From Closterium sp. Naga37s-1 (lineage: Eukaryota > Streptophyta > Zygnematophyceae > Desmidiales > Closteriaceae): a stretch of 64,000 bases of DNA. The position numbers and the translations under genes were made by a program. Position 1 is the first letter of the stretch. Each line of letters opens with the position of its first letter. Location of the stretch: assembly GCA_947471745.1 (NCBI GenBank), contig CANJKZ010000820.1, positions 875,501 through 939,500 on the forward strand. Direction: 5' to 3'. The notes beneath the pieces were generated by a model. That model saw nothing but the letters and a program-made list of their open reading frames with translations. It was not told the origin of the DNA and searched no databases. Of the stretch, positions 53,836-64,000 are shown in pieces.

Positions 53836-55997
53836 CTAAGTGACTGCGACAGTAAGAGCGGAGACATAGGACAGAGAGGGACGTGGGTCGGTAACAAGAG
53901 AGGCAAGAACACGAGACAGAACAGGACGGTGCGAGCGGTAGTAGTCTGTGACAGGAGTAGAGAGGGAAGTAGTGAAAGCCGACTCGGGAGGAGAAGGAAG
54001 TACAGAAGGAGACGAACGAGGCGAACTAGAACGAAGCAGGGCAGTACGAAGGTCAGAGAATGGAACAGGGGACGAGGGACGAGCACGAGGGGAGCGACGC
54101 AAAGGCCAAGTGTGAGAAAGAGGAGGGGACAACAGAGGCAGAGAAGGAGGGAAAACAGCTGGGGAAGAGTCAGGAGGAGGAAGCGGAGGACCAGAGACGG
54201 GAGGAGAGGGGGAGGAGGGAGAAGAGGGAGAGGGGAGACCGAGGGTCCGAAGACCAGAGACAGGAGGAGGAGGTGGCGACTGCTGCTGCTGCGGCTGTGA
54301 CTGCTGCTCCTCCAGCTGCGGCGGCTGCTGCTTCTCCTGCTGCTGCGGCAGCTGCTCCTGCTCCGGCCACTGCTGCTGCTCCTCCGGCTGCCGCTGCTGC
54401 TGCTCCAGCTTTTGTTGCTGCTGCTCCTCCAGCCGCTGTAGCTCCAGCTGCTGCCGCTCCAACTCTCTCTCCTCTCGCTCCAATTCTAGCTGCTCCTCAC
54501 GGGCACGGCGAACACGGGCCTGGTGCCGGGTCGGGTAGGGGTGGGGGGGAGGAGTAGTGTCCAGAGTGGTGGTAGCCCCAGGAACTCTCTCCAAAGAACC
54601 AGTTGCACCACCCCCAGAGCCAGCACCACCAGAAGTAACAGGGCCCGTCCCAGGCTCTCCAAGTGCAGCAGAGGGTGCACCCCCAGTCGTAGCACCCCCA
54701 GGGTCAGCTCCACTAACACCAGCTCCACGAAGACTAGATTCTCCTGCATGTACGGTCTCAGCTCCAACTCCAGCACCCCCACAACCAGGACCTTGCACAG
54801 GTACGCTCTCTGCTTCAACCCCAACACCTCTGAATCTAGCACCGCGAGGGCCCTCGCCACAAAAACCGGCTCCCGCAGGGTCTCCTGTAGGCTGGGAGGA
54901 GGACTGCGGGGAAGGAGGCCGCACCTGAGAGGTTACCGAGGGGGGAGGGGTAGCGGGGGACACACCTGACGGGGCAGGACCAGGGGGGGGAGGCTGTACC
55001 AGGGGAACAGGAGGGGGAGCTGAAGTCAGGAAGAGAGGGGGAGGAGGAACCGGGAGACCTCGACAGGGGTACCGGGTGTAGTAGGGGATTGACTCGACAA
55101 AACGAACGTCGCGGGAGTCAAAGAACCGGTGAAGGGGAGGGTGGTAAACTGTGAAGTCAGAGGAGTCAATGGGGAAACCAAGGAAGACACAAGGAAGGGC
55201 GTGAGGGGAGAGCTTATCCGTGGAGGTGTCGCGAACAAGCGCCAAGCAACCCCAGAAACGGAAACGCGACGCAGCACCAGAGGACCCGGTCCAAAGACTG
55301 GTCGGTGAAGCCTCTAGCCGAGAGACGCGTGGCCAGAGGTTCAGCTGGTGAGCGGCGTACCGAACCACGTAGGGCCACAGAAAATGGGGCGCACGGGCGT
55401 GTATCATGGAGGTGCATGCAATCTCCATGACCAAGCCTATGCGGCGCTCAGCAACCCCATTCTGCTGTGGGGACTCTGAAAGCGTCCAGGACTGACGGAT
55501 GCCCTGCTCGCGACAGAATCCAGCGAGAATGCTGGAGCGAAACTCACCCCCACAGTCGGAGTGAAGACAGCTGACACGACAGCCACGAGTGTCCGCAGTG
55601 GTAAGTAACCACCGGATCAGCGTAGAAGTCACCTCATACTTTTTCGCCAGGGGGAACACAGAAAGAAACTCTCTCGCTTAGGGCCAAGGCGTGGGGCGGG
55701 GCCCCAGACGTCCAAGTGGAGAGTCTCGAAGGGCTCAATGGCTGGACGAAGGGAGGAGGAGTGAGGGGTGGTGCGCAGCCGACCCTCGACGCAGGGACCG
55801 CAAGGTGGTGCAAGCGAAGGCGGCAGCGACGGCAAGACTCGCGGGAGGCCTAACACAAGATGCTGACTAGACATAGTGCGCAGGCGAGGTATGGGCGGGT
55901 GCCCCATCCGGTGGTGCCACAGAACGGTGGGGTGGGCAAGTGACCAGCAGGAGCACGACGCAGCAACTGGACCAGACACTGGAACCTGACCAGACAC
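53836..55997 (-). pseudogene. Element D integrase and coiled-coil-like linker
   Basis: 53836-55659 is open for 607 residues. It starts inside the integrase (LHSDCGGEFR, SPQQNGVAERRIG, LWPRVSRLEASPTSLW), continues through a Pro/Gly-rich segment to PYPTRHQARVRRAREEQ, then about 100 residues of alternating Glu, Leu, Arg and Gln (54290-54490) that could form a coiled coil. 55629-55997 has the integrase zinc region (LWHHRMGHPPIPRL, CGPCVEG) in another frame. Confidence 0.85.
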
Positions 55998-56110
55998 AGC
56001 TACCTGGGGAGACGTGGCAACCTGGTGGGACGCGGGAACCTGACGGGGGGCAGTAACAGGGGTCGGGGGACAGTAGCTGCTGCTGCTGGTGCTGCGGCTG
56101 CTGCTGCTGC

Positions 56111-56478
56111 TGTGAGAGTATGACGGCCTATGCCAGCTATGCTTGCTTGCCTTTACTTTATTATGCTATTTCTAGCATAGGATAATTATATGCATGCATG
56201 AATTGCTTGATTTCCTAGGCTAGGTGCTTTCCTATATTTTATTATAGTTATAGCACCGAGCTAGGTTGTGCGCACCGAATTTTGGCTTTTCGGTTGACAC
56301 CGAATTGCCTTCTACCGAATTCGGGAAGGATCTGTTCGGGACGCTTCGTGATCCTCGGAACCTTCGCGTAACACCTGGTTACTGGGCCTTATGTCGAGTC
56401 TATATATAGCCTTGTGTTGTACCCAGGTGATCATTCAATTCAAACTCTCTTTTCTGAGCTCAATCCTAGATCCTCACA
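56111..56478 (+). repeat. Element F 5' LTR
   Basis: 368 bp, TGTGAG to CTCACA, with a TATATATAG box at about 56401. Two bases then TGGTAATCAGAGCC (56481-56494), a primer-binding site resembling that of element G, with the same CT gap. Confidence 0.82.
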
Positions 56479-56635
56479 CTTGGTAATCAGAGCCCGTTTT
56501 CACGCGAAAGTTTTTCGACCGCTAAAACCGAGTCTTCAAAAACCGCGGGGGCGACGCAGTTAAACATCGATTTCGGGTACGTAATACCGGTTCCGTATTT
56601 TTCGCTCCCCCTCGTTTCGGTTTTTCGGACGTGCA

Positions 56636-57206
56636 ATGTCAGGCATGGAGGGCCAAGGCGACAACTATGCGACCACGAGCGACATCGCGAGCCTCCGCAC
56701 CGACATGGAGCAGACGCAGGCGGCGCTACGACGACTCGAGGCCCTTCTGACACACCAACCAGGACTTGCCACCGCAGCAGCAGCGAATGCAGCAGCGAAC
56801 GTAGCAGCGACAACACCCACAGCAGTGGCGACACCGACATTTCACGGACCGATGGCACCACTGTCGCCGAACCTCGAAGCAGCATGACCGAGGCTCCCTG
56901 AAGCGTTCGACCCCAGCGCGAAGGGATCCGACGTCCGGCGATTCGTGGCAACCCTCGAAATTTACTTCGAGGCCATTGGCTATTCGACCCCGCAACACGA
57001 CGCAGCAAGAATTCGGCTCGCAGCGACACTGTTACGTGGACCGGCACTCGAATGGATTTATTACACTGACCTGGCCCGCGGGGAGAAAACGTGGCAGCAG
57101 TTTCGGGCAGACTTAATCGAGCGTTTCGAACCCATTAATACGACCTACATGGCGCGGCAGCAGATACACCGTCACAAGCAATACAGTAGTGTAGCACAGT
57201 ACACGC
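56636..57206 (+). pseudogene. Element F gag, nonsense and truncated
   Basis: Starts MSGMEGQGDNYATTSDIASL with an alanine/threonine-rich stretch. A TGA at about 56885 replaces the Arg expected before LPEAFDPS, after which the same frame gives a gypsy capsid core (FVATLEIYFEAIGY, LAATLLRGPALEW, FRADLIERFEP). It ends at the junction with element E. Confidence 0.85.
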
Positions 57207-57332
57207 TGCCAAAATCAAGAAGTGGTGAACTAGAAAGTTGTTGGAGTACAAGTAGGAAACCCTAGTGAAATGTACCCCCTAAAGGCTAACCCACTGTAGC
57301 CTACACAACAGAAACATATACAATGTTTGACA
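57207..57332 (-). repeat. Element E 3' LTR
   Basis: 126 bp, TGCCAAAATC to TTTGACA. The end and downstream polypurine tract are clear. The start is inferred by alignment with element A's LTR. Confidence 0.7.
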
Positions 57333-57555
57333 CACCCCCATAGGCTAAGTGGGGGAGAACAAGGGGTCACAGGACCAGTCAAGAAAGCCAAAGCAAGCTC
57401 AGGGTGGATCACAACGTCACCACACACTCTGAGCACAAGCAAAGGACCACAAGGCCAGTTCACATGCAGAGGCATATATGTAGCACAAACATCACAGTGA
57501 TCTATGTCTAACAATCATGCAGGTACAGATATATAGATCACAGTACAGGCAAAGT

Positions 57556-60079
57556 CTACAACAAGTGAGGAAAAGTGGGCACAAGCCCTAGCAAAGTGCA
57601 GAAATGCTGATGATCACCAGACTGAAGTGCCTTGGTGAATATATCAGCAGTGTTGGTCTGAGAGGCCACGTAACGCAGACGAAGCTGACCACGCTGCTGC
57701 AACTCTCGAGCCAGAAAGTAGTGTAGAGCGATGTGCTTCGTCCTGTGCTCCAGTCTGTGCTCCTCACACAAGGCAATGGCAGCCTTGTTGTCGACGTACA
57801 GCACTGGAGGAGAACGAGGCCGCTCTCCCAGGTCGGTCAGCAGGTAGGTGAGCCAGCGTAACTCCTGTGCAGCCATGGCTGTGGCGTAGATCTCAGCCTC
57901 ACAACTGGAGCTGAGAACTGAAGACGAGCGTATAGAACGCCAAGAAACTGAGCCAGAGCCAAGGCTGAAGGTGTAACCCTGTGACGACCGCTGAGTAGCC
58001 TGGTCGTCAACCCAAGAAGCGTCTGAGTGCCCAGTGAGAACAACTGGGCTCCCTCCTCCAAGCACGAGCCCCTTGCCCGATGTACTGCACAAGTAGCGCA
58101 ATACCCTCTTTGCAGCATCCATGTGCACCTTTCAGTGCCTGCCAGGAGCCACATAGCGGGCCAGAAGGCCAAGAGGGTATGCTAGGTCAGGACGAGTGCA
58201 AGTCATCAGGTACATGAGGCAACCAACTAGCTCTGGGTAAGGACCACTCGGCTCTACGGACTCATCCGAAGGCAGAGCTGAGAGCGAGTGACCTATAGCC
58301 AGAGGAGTGGCCTGTGCTGAGGACCAGGTGAAGCCGAAGCGCTGAAGGACCTGCTGCACCATGTGTGACTGAGTCAGTGTGATGGTGTGGCGTGCTCTGT
58401 CCCGGGTGATCTGCAAGCCAAGGTAGCTGCGCAGTTCACCTAGGTCTGTGCACGTGTGTCTCTTCTGCAGCTCCGACTTCACGTGGGCGAGAGCCTCAGT
58501 GTCAGCAGTGGCAAAGACCAAGTCGTCGACGTACACGAGGATGTAGAACGGCGGCAGCGAAGTGTCGGTGCGCAGAAACAGCGACGGGTCAGCAGTAGAA
58601 GGTGTGAACCCAAGTGCCGCAAGAGTAGTCCTCAGTGTGTCGTGCCACTCATGTGGCGCCTGACCGAGACCGTAGACCGGCCGCCGGAGGCTCCACTGGG
58701 TACCAAGAGGAAACGACCCAGTGAAGCCAGGAGGGCGGCGCAGCCAGATCTCCTCGTGCAGGCTGCCCTGCAAGAAAGCTGTGCTGAAGTCAAGAGAGTG
58801 AAGCTCGTAGTCACGCTGAGCAGCAACGTGCAGTAGCACCCGACGAGTGGTCATCTTCGGGGTGGGGGAGAAGGTCTGAAAGAAGTCTATTCCCTCTCGC
58901 TCACTGAAGCCTCGAGCAACGTAACGAGCCTTGAAGACAGGCGGAGAACCCGGCGGCCGCTTCACCCTGAAAATCCACATGCCACTGACGATGTTCGCCC
59001 CAGGAGGGGGAACCTCGTCGGCGTAAGTGCCAGTGGACTTCCAGGATGCCATCTCTGCGTCCATCGCTGACTGCCACTGAGAGGAGTACTCACCCGCGAT
59101 CGCCTCAGCGTAAGAGCGCGGGGTCGGGATGTCTGGAGCATCCGGGTCTCCCTCAGGGGCAATCAGCATGGACACGAGATGAGGCGCAGCGGCTGCAAGA
59201 CACTCAAGGTCCTCCTGTCTGTCCTCAAGGACGTCTGTGCCTAGAGCACACTCACCCCCGACGGACGGAGGACAGACAGACTCAGACTCAGCAACAAGAC
59301 TGGCGGCGTAGTCTAGACGACAGTGAGCAGCAAAGTCGACAAGCTCAGCAACTAGGGCAGACGCAGCAGCAGACTCAAAGGAAGGGTCAGTGACAGCAGT
59401 GGCCAGGAGACGCGTGGCAGTAGGACTGGCAGCACGAACCCGGTCAGACTCCGGGTCAGCAAGGACAGGAAGAGAGGACGCAGGAGGAGACGGCAGAGGG
59501 ACACGCAGTGGAGCAGTGGAAGGACGCAGAGTCATATAGTGTGTGCCAGGGACAGGTGGAGGACGCTCACGCGGAGCACGGCGATCAGTGCGAGCAGCAC
59601 GAACAGGCGACACAGGACGAGACTCAGGTGACACAGGACGAGACTCAGGTGACAGAGGACGAGACTCAGGCTCACGACGCTCTGTAAGACCGCCTGTCGG
59701 ACCAGTGTAGGGAGAAGGACCAGGAAGTGGCGAGGCAGGCGGTAGCTGTGACTGCGACTGGACAGGCGGAGGACACTCTAAGGAGGGAGGAGGACTAGGA
59801 GGAGGCGGCTGACCAAGAACCTGCTGAAGGAGCGGAACGAAGTACGGCCGCGGTCGTGAAGTGCCCCCAGAAGGAGCAGAGACAGCACCAGAACCTCCAG
59901 ACGAACCAGCACCAGCAGCACCTCCAGCAGCTCCAGAACCTCCAGCAGCACCAGCAGCACCTCCAGCAGCTCCAGAGCCTCCAGCAGCACCAGCATCACC
60001 TCCAGCAGCTCCAGCACCTGCAGCACCTCCAGCAACTCCAGAGCCTCCAGCCGAACCAGCACCAGCAGCACCTCCAGTA
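57556..60079 (-). pseudogene. Element E linker, RT and RNase H (one nonsense codon)
   Basis: A single frame from about 60079 to 57556 broken only by TGA at 58132-58134, where related elements have Arg (PGRHRKVHMD). The order is a Gly-Ala-Ser repeat linker, LTERREPESRP, VFKARYVARGFSEREG, FFQTFSPTPKMTTRR, LDFSTAFLQGSL, YVDDLVFAT and LVGCLMYLMTCTRPDLAYPL. After the stop come GHSDASWVDD, SCEAEIYATA and YVDNKAAIAL. The change fits a C to T transition. The most recently intact copia pol in the window. Confidence 0.9.
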
Positions 60080-60084
60080 GCTCC

Positions 60085-60329
60085 TGTCACAATAGATTTA
60101 TATCTATTTAGTATAATCTGTCTGTAGTGTAGCTGTTGTGTAATTCCCTTGTATGGTGGTGCACCTCTTTCATCTTTGTTAGGTTGCTATATGTACTCGT
60201 GTGCTATAGTGAACCTCCAACCATTTTCAATTCCTCCTTGGCACAAACTACTCGACACCCGTTTGGCCTAGGCTACTAAGCCTAGGCCCTTAATTAAACC
60301 CGGTTACCAGCTCAGATCGTATCGTAACA
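60085..60329 (+). repeat. Element H 5' LTR
   Basis: 245 bp, identical by eye to 62728-62972. AT-rich first half; contains CCTAGGCTACTAAGCCTAGG, an inverted repeat near its end. Confidence 0.95.
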
Positions 60330-62727
60330 TGGTATCGAGCTACTAAGATCCTACTCCTAGGTGAATGGGCCCATCACCAGCTGTCGATATGACGCGCCCC
60401 GTCGATCAGGTCATTGCGCAGCCCGTTACGTGCATCGCTGGCCCGTCGCTCGCCCCTCGCCCCACCGGCTCGAGGTCCCGCTGCTGCTGCGCTAGCGACG
60501 ACGAGCTGCGCGAGGGCGCTCGTCGCGCCCCACCGTTACGGCCCCCCCAGTTCACCTGCGGACCCGCGAGCAAGAGAGACAGCGGATCCGCGGACCCGCC
60601 TTCAGCGAGCGAGCCAGCGGACCCGCGAACCTGCCTTCAGCAAGCCCGTCGACGGACCCGCCGACGGGCTCGTCACAGGGCCCGCCGACGGACCCGCCGT
60701 CGGACCCGCCAACGAGAGCGCCAGCAAGCCCGCCTGCGACCCGCCACCCGCACCCGTGCGACCCGTTCCTGCCCCGCTTGCATCTGCTGCGCCAGCTACT
60801 GCCGTTTTGTTCCGTTCCCGCCGCCCCACCCGGAACCCGATGCCCCACCTGTACTCGGCCGCCTGCCCGTCTCCCCCCCCGTCGCAACTGTTCGCGTGTG
60901 CAGCGGCGGTCGCTGTGGGTGGGAGAGGGAGGACGGGAAGGGATTGGCGGCCCAACCGACGCGCCAGCCAGCTCGCACCCCGCCCATCTCCCGTACGCCA
61001 CCCGCATCTGCACGACCTGTCCCTGCCCCTCCCCGTCCCTCCCTCGTCGCGCCTTCCCCCTCTACCACGCCTGCCTATGCCGTGTTGGGCGGTGGTGGGT
61101 GTGGAGGACAGTGGGGGCGGCGGCGGCGGGAATGGCGGGAGTTGCGGGAGTGGCGGGATTGGCGGCTCATGTGGGGGGGTGGGGGAGGCGTGGGGGAAAG
61201 GGGTGGTGGGCGGCTGTCAGCAGTGAACGCCTGCGCAAGCGCCAGAACTGCCGCCAACGCCTACCGCCCGTCCGTCTTCCCTTCCCCCCCTCCTCGTCGC
61301 CTTCACTACCGCGACTGCAGCTGTTGGGGGGGGAGTGACGTGGAGGGGGTGATCAAACTGCAGCAATTGTCGCCACGCCTCCTCCTCTCTCTCTCCGCCG
61401 CTGTTGCTGCTGTGGGGGGGAGGTTCAGGGGGTGTAGGTGGATGTTCCAGCTGCAGCAACTGCCACCACACCTCCTCCTGTCATCCCCCCGCCCCGTGTC
61501 TCCCGTGCTGCTACCCCGTCGTTCCTGTGCCCCACCTGTGCTGTCCGTACCTGATTGTGCCCCACCCGTTACACCCGTGCTGTCCGTACCCAGTCGTGCC
61601 CCACCCGTTCCACCCGTTCCACCCGTTCTGCCCGTGTCCTGCCCGTGTTCTGCCCGTGATTCTGCCCGTACTGCTGCCCGTGATTGTGCCCGTGATTATA
61701 CCCGTGTGTTGCCCGTATTTTGCCCGTGTTCTGCACGTGATCCTGACTGTGATTCTGCCCGTGATTCTGCCTGTGATCCTGCCCGTGTTGCTGCCCGTTC
61801 CCGTGCCATACTGACCGTGCACCTCCTGTGCTCCCGTGATCCTGTGCTACTCATGCTTCTTGTGCTTCTCGTGCTGCCCCGTGGTCCTGTGCTGTCCCGT
61901 ATTGCCCGTACTTCCCCGAGCTTGCCCCGTGCCCGTGCCCGTGCTGTCTGCCCGTGTTCCCTGTGCTTCTGCTCGTGCTCTACCCGTGCTGTTTGTTCCC
62001 GTGCGTGCCCCACCTGTACCACCCGTGCTGTCAGTGCCCGTGCTGCCCCGTTCTGGCCGTGCTACCTCGTGCTCCTGTGCTGCCCCCGTGTTCCCGTGCT
62101 GCCCCCGTGTTCCCATGCTGCCCCCGTGCTGCCCCGTTCAGCCCTTGTGCTGCCCCGTTCTGCTTGTGCTGCCCCGTTGTCCCCGTGTTGCCCCGTTCTG
62201 CCCGTGTTGCCCCGTTCAGCCCGTGTCCTGCCCCGTTCAGGCCGTGTCCTGCCCCGTTCTGCCCGTGTTGCCTCGTTCAGCCCGTGTCCTGCCCCGTTCT
62301 GCCCGTGTTGGCCTGTTCTGCCCGTGCTGCCCCGTTCTGCCCGTTTGTGTCCTACCCGTGCTGTCCGTACCCGTTGGTGCCCCACCCGTGCTGTCAGTTC
62401 TCGCTCGTGCCCCACCCGGTCTGTGCTGCCCGGTCTCGTGCTGCCCGTCACCCCCGTGCGGCCCGTCCCGTACAGCACCTAGTTGCTACCCGAACCCACT
62501 ACCTGTACCCGTGCTCCTCGCACACCGTGCACCAGCTGCGGGGCGTTCAACCGCAGCCGGGCACCTGTTCCACCGCGGTGGTTCAGATGCTGCTTGGTGG
62601 TTGCTGCTTGTCAGCTTCAGAGGGGGCCCCTTGCTGGTGTTCCCACGCCCTGTAATGGGGTTTTACAGGTGTACCCCTTCAAGGGGGGCTCTGCATATGG
62701 TTATGCACTTCAGGCAGATAGGGGGTG
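60330..62727 (+). other. Element H interior, low-complexity, no known protein domain
   Basis: The left third is GC-rich with GACCCGCC-type repeats. From about 61500 to 62470 the plus strand is a degenerate array of CCCGTGCTGCCCCGTTCTG-like 10-20-base units with strong pyrimidine bias. A 705-residue plus-strand open frame (60365-62482) spans most of it but is Pro/Cys/Arg-rich, and parallel frames are also open, so coding is doubtful. Confidence 0.8.
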
Positions 62728-62972
62728 TGTCACAATAGATTTATATCTATTTAGTATAATCTGTCTGTAGTGTAGCTGTTGTGTAATTCCCTTGTATGGT
62801 GGTGCACCTCTTTCATCTTTGTTAGGTTGCTATATGTACTCGTGTGCTATAGTGAACCTCCAACCATTTTCAATTCCTCCTTGGCACAAACTACTCGACA
62901 CCCGTTTGGCCTAGGCTACTAAGCCTAGGCCCTTAATTAAACCCGGTTACCAGCTCAGATCGTATCGTAACA
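62728..62972 (+). repeat. Element H 3' LTR
   Basis: 245 bp, identical by eye to the 5' LTR; followed by GCTCC target duplication. Confidence 0.95.
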
Positions 62973-62977
62973 GCTCC

Positions 62978-64000
62978 AGCACCAGCAGCACCTCCAGCAG
63001 CGCCAGAACCTCCAGCAGCAGTAGGGCCTCCAGCGGGCGGTACCTCAACACCAGGAGCTCCACTCCGGAGGCTGCAACGCCGAGCGTACCACTCACGCAG
63101 TCGCTGAGGGGAGGGAGGCTCCGGCTGCGACACTGCACCCGCAGGGCCACCAGCCCCAACTCCAGCAGACCCCCCAGCTCCAGTAGCCCCACGACGGAGG
63201 CTGTAACGCTGGGAGTACCACTCACGCAGCTGCTGTGAAGAGGGAGCGCCAACAGGCGCAGTACGGTCAGGCTCAGAGCCTCCAGCCTCAGCTCCTCTAG
63301 GCTCAGCACCCCCAGTCGCAGCCCCCCCAGGCTCACCACCCGCAGTCTCCGCACCCCCAGACTCAGCACCCCCAGTCTCCGCACCCCCAGGCTCAGCACC
63401 CCCAGTCTCAGTACCCCCAGACCCAGCACCACCCGGCTCAGCACGCTCAGCACCTCGCGCAGGACCAGAGTCAAAAGCTACCTCGACAGGCTCGACCGGG
63501 TCTACCTGGGAAACACCTGAGGGAGCAGCACCCTGGGGAGGGAGGGGGTCTACCGACGGGACACCTGGGGTGAGGAAGAGCGGCGGGGGGGGGAGCGGGG
63601 CAGTGCGGTAGGGGAAGAGACGGTAAAAGGGCACCGACTCGTCAAAGGTGACGTCCTGAGAGGCAAAGACACGGCGCGAGGTGGGGTGGTAAAACTGCCA
63701 GCCATGCACGTCAGGGACAAAGCCAAGGAAGACACAGGGAACGGCACGGGAGGAGAGCTTGTCCGCGGACGTATCGCGGACAAAGGCTTGACATCCCCAG
63801 ACTCGGAACACCGACGCATCGCCAACCTCCCCCGGCCAACGCAGTGTAGGCGAGGTCTCCGGAACAGAGACACGGGGCCAGAGGTTGAGCTGATGCGCGG
63901 CGTACTGCACTGCAAACGGCCACAGGAAATGGGGGGCAGCCGCATGGATCATGGAGGTACGAGCGACCTCCATGACAAGACCAATGCGGCGCTCAGCAAC
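62978..64000 (-). CDS. Element E integrase C-terminus and linker, open to the window edge
   Basis: Minus-strand frame open from the window edge to element H. It reads AERRIGLVMEVARTSMIHAA, LNLWPRVSVPETSPTLRW, PCVFLGFVPDVHGWQFYHPT and VTFDESVPFYRLFPYRTA (integrase end and post-integrase region). Then come AEPGG and ETGGA pentapeptides (63280-63450) and two successive REWYS/REWYA motifs followed by SLRRGA and SLRSGA. It should join the linker at 60079 once element H is set aside. Part of a transposon polyprotein, partial at the edge. Confidence 0.88.

Larger units (their letters stand above)
51742..56110 (-). mobile_element. Element D: diverged Ty1/copia element, interrupted by element F
   Basis: Minus-strand copia. 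The probable 3' LTR is 51742-51851 (TGTCATAAACTG to TTTGACA), followed by RNase H, RT, a linker and integrase, then cut at 56110 by the LTR of element F. Its gag half must lie beyond the nest, outside the window. It belongs to a different subfamily from A, B, C and E: its linker is Gln/Glu-rich and its RT is clearly diverged. Confidence 0.85.
56111..57206 (+). mobile_element. Element F: Ty3/gypsy fragment (5' LTR and gag) inside element D
   Basis: Plus-strand element whose LTR (56111-56478) is followed by a primer-binding site and gag, cut at 57206 by element E. The remainder would lie beyond element E, outside the window. Confidence 0.85.
60085..62972 (+). mobile_element. Element H: short LTR retrotransposon with identical LTRs, no polymerase seen
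   Basis: 2888-bp element inserted in the linker of element E. Both LTRs are 245 bp (60085-60329 and 62728-62972), identical by eye, from TGTCACAATAG to CGTAACA, flanked by the exact target duplication GCTCC (60080-60084 and 62973-62977). A primer-binding site starts at 60330 (TGGTATCGAGCT) and a polypurine tract (AGATAGGGGGTG) precedes the 3' LTR. The 2.4-kb interior has no recognisable gag, protease, RT, RNase H or integrase. Consistent with a non-autonomous element mobilised by another element's proteins. Confidence 0.92.
57207..64000 (-). mobile_element. Element E: Ty1/copia element running off the window, split by element H
   Basis: Minus-strand copia of the A/B/C family. The 3' LTR is 57207-57332, then RNase H, RT and linker to 60084. 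The nested element H (60085-62972) follows, then linker and integrase to the window end. Its gag and 5' LTR are outside the window. The coding region is unusually intact, with one visible nonsense codon (TGA at 58132-58134). Confidence 0.9.

Noticed and set aside
53929..54928. Plus-strand Arg/Ala-rich frames opposite element D integrase linker
   Set aside because: Antisense readings of the repetitive linker in the real minus-strand polyprotein.
60365..62482. 705-residue plus-strand frame in element H
   Set aside because: Low-complexity Pro/Cys/Arg composition, several alternative frames also open over the same stretch, and no family resemblance. Kept only as an interior note.
1..64000. tRNA, rRNA or other structured RNA genes
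   Set aside because: I looked for cloverleaf-like inverted repeats with a CCA-end context and for conserved rRNA blocks and saw none. The only tRNA-like matches are short primer-binding sites.

Overview
This looks like a piece of plant-lineage nuclear genome. The visible genes have GT-AG introns, no operons and no ribosome-binding sites. The host genes belong to two secreted or membrane families known from green plants: strictosidine-synthase-like (SSL) six-bladed propellers and proteins resembling the plant root-cap family. More than half of the window is Ty1/copia and Ty3/gypsy LTR retrotransposons with plant-type initiator-Met tRNA primer sites. A streptophyte alga or bryophyte-grade organism is my best guess; this is inference from family content and GC-rich, repeat-laden introns, not a species identification.

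Layout: (1) 1-6021: two tandem plus-strand copies of a 474-residue root-cap-like secreted protein gene in a 3.34-kb segmental duplication; a third, inverted copy lies at 20388-21812. (2) 6310-19799: three tandem minus-strand SSL genes, A (6 exons, 410 residues), B (4 exons, 391 residues) and C (7 exons, 458 residues). All three join into open frames with exactly matching intron phases. (3) 22435-28016: a nearly complete chromovirus-type Ty3/gypsy element with exact target duplication. (4) 28264-41559: copia element B, carrying a solo LTR of another family, which itself carries copia element A with two identical LTRs. (5) 41596-51741: decayed plus-strand SSL exons, split in mid-exon by copia element C. 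(6) 51742-64000: a four-level nest, copia D containing gypsy F containing copia E containing H, a short LTR element with identical LTRs and no recognisable polymerase.

The most unusual signals are in the SSL cluster. Introns of SSL-C contain minisatellites of 20, 36 and 40 bp that are anchored at exon junctions, and each repeat unit carries a copy of the neighbouring splice site. Introns of SSL-A and SSL-C also contain decayed echoes of their own exons. A dispersed palindrome, TTTTGAG-NNNN-CTCAAAA, recurs about twenty times in non-coding DNA around SSL and root-cap genes and never inside a retrotransposon that I could see. Together these suggest a locus shaped by repeated local duplication at splice junctions.

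All coordinates, identities and domain calls come from reading the sequence by eye. No alignment, profile search or expression data were available.
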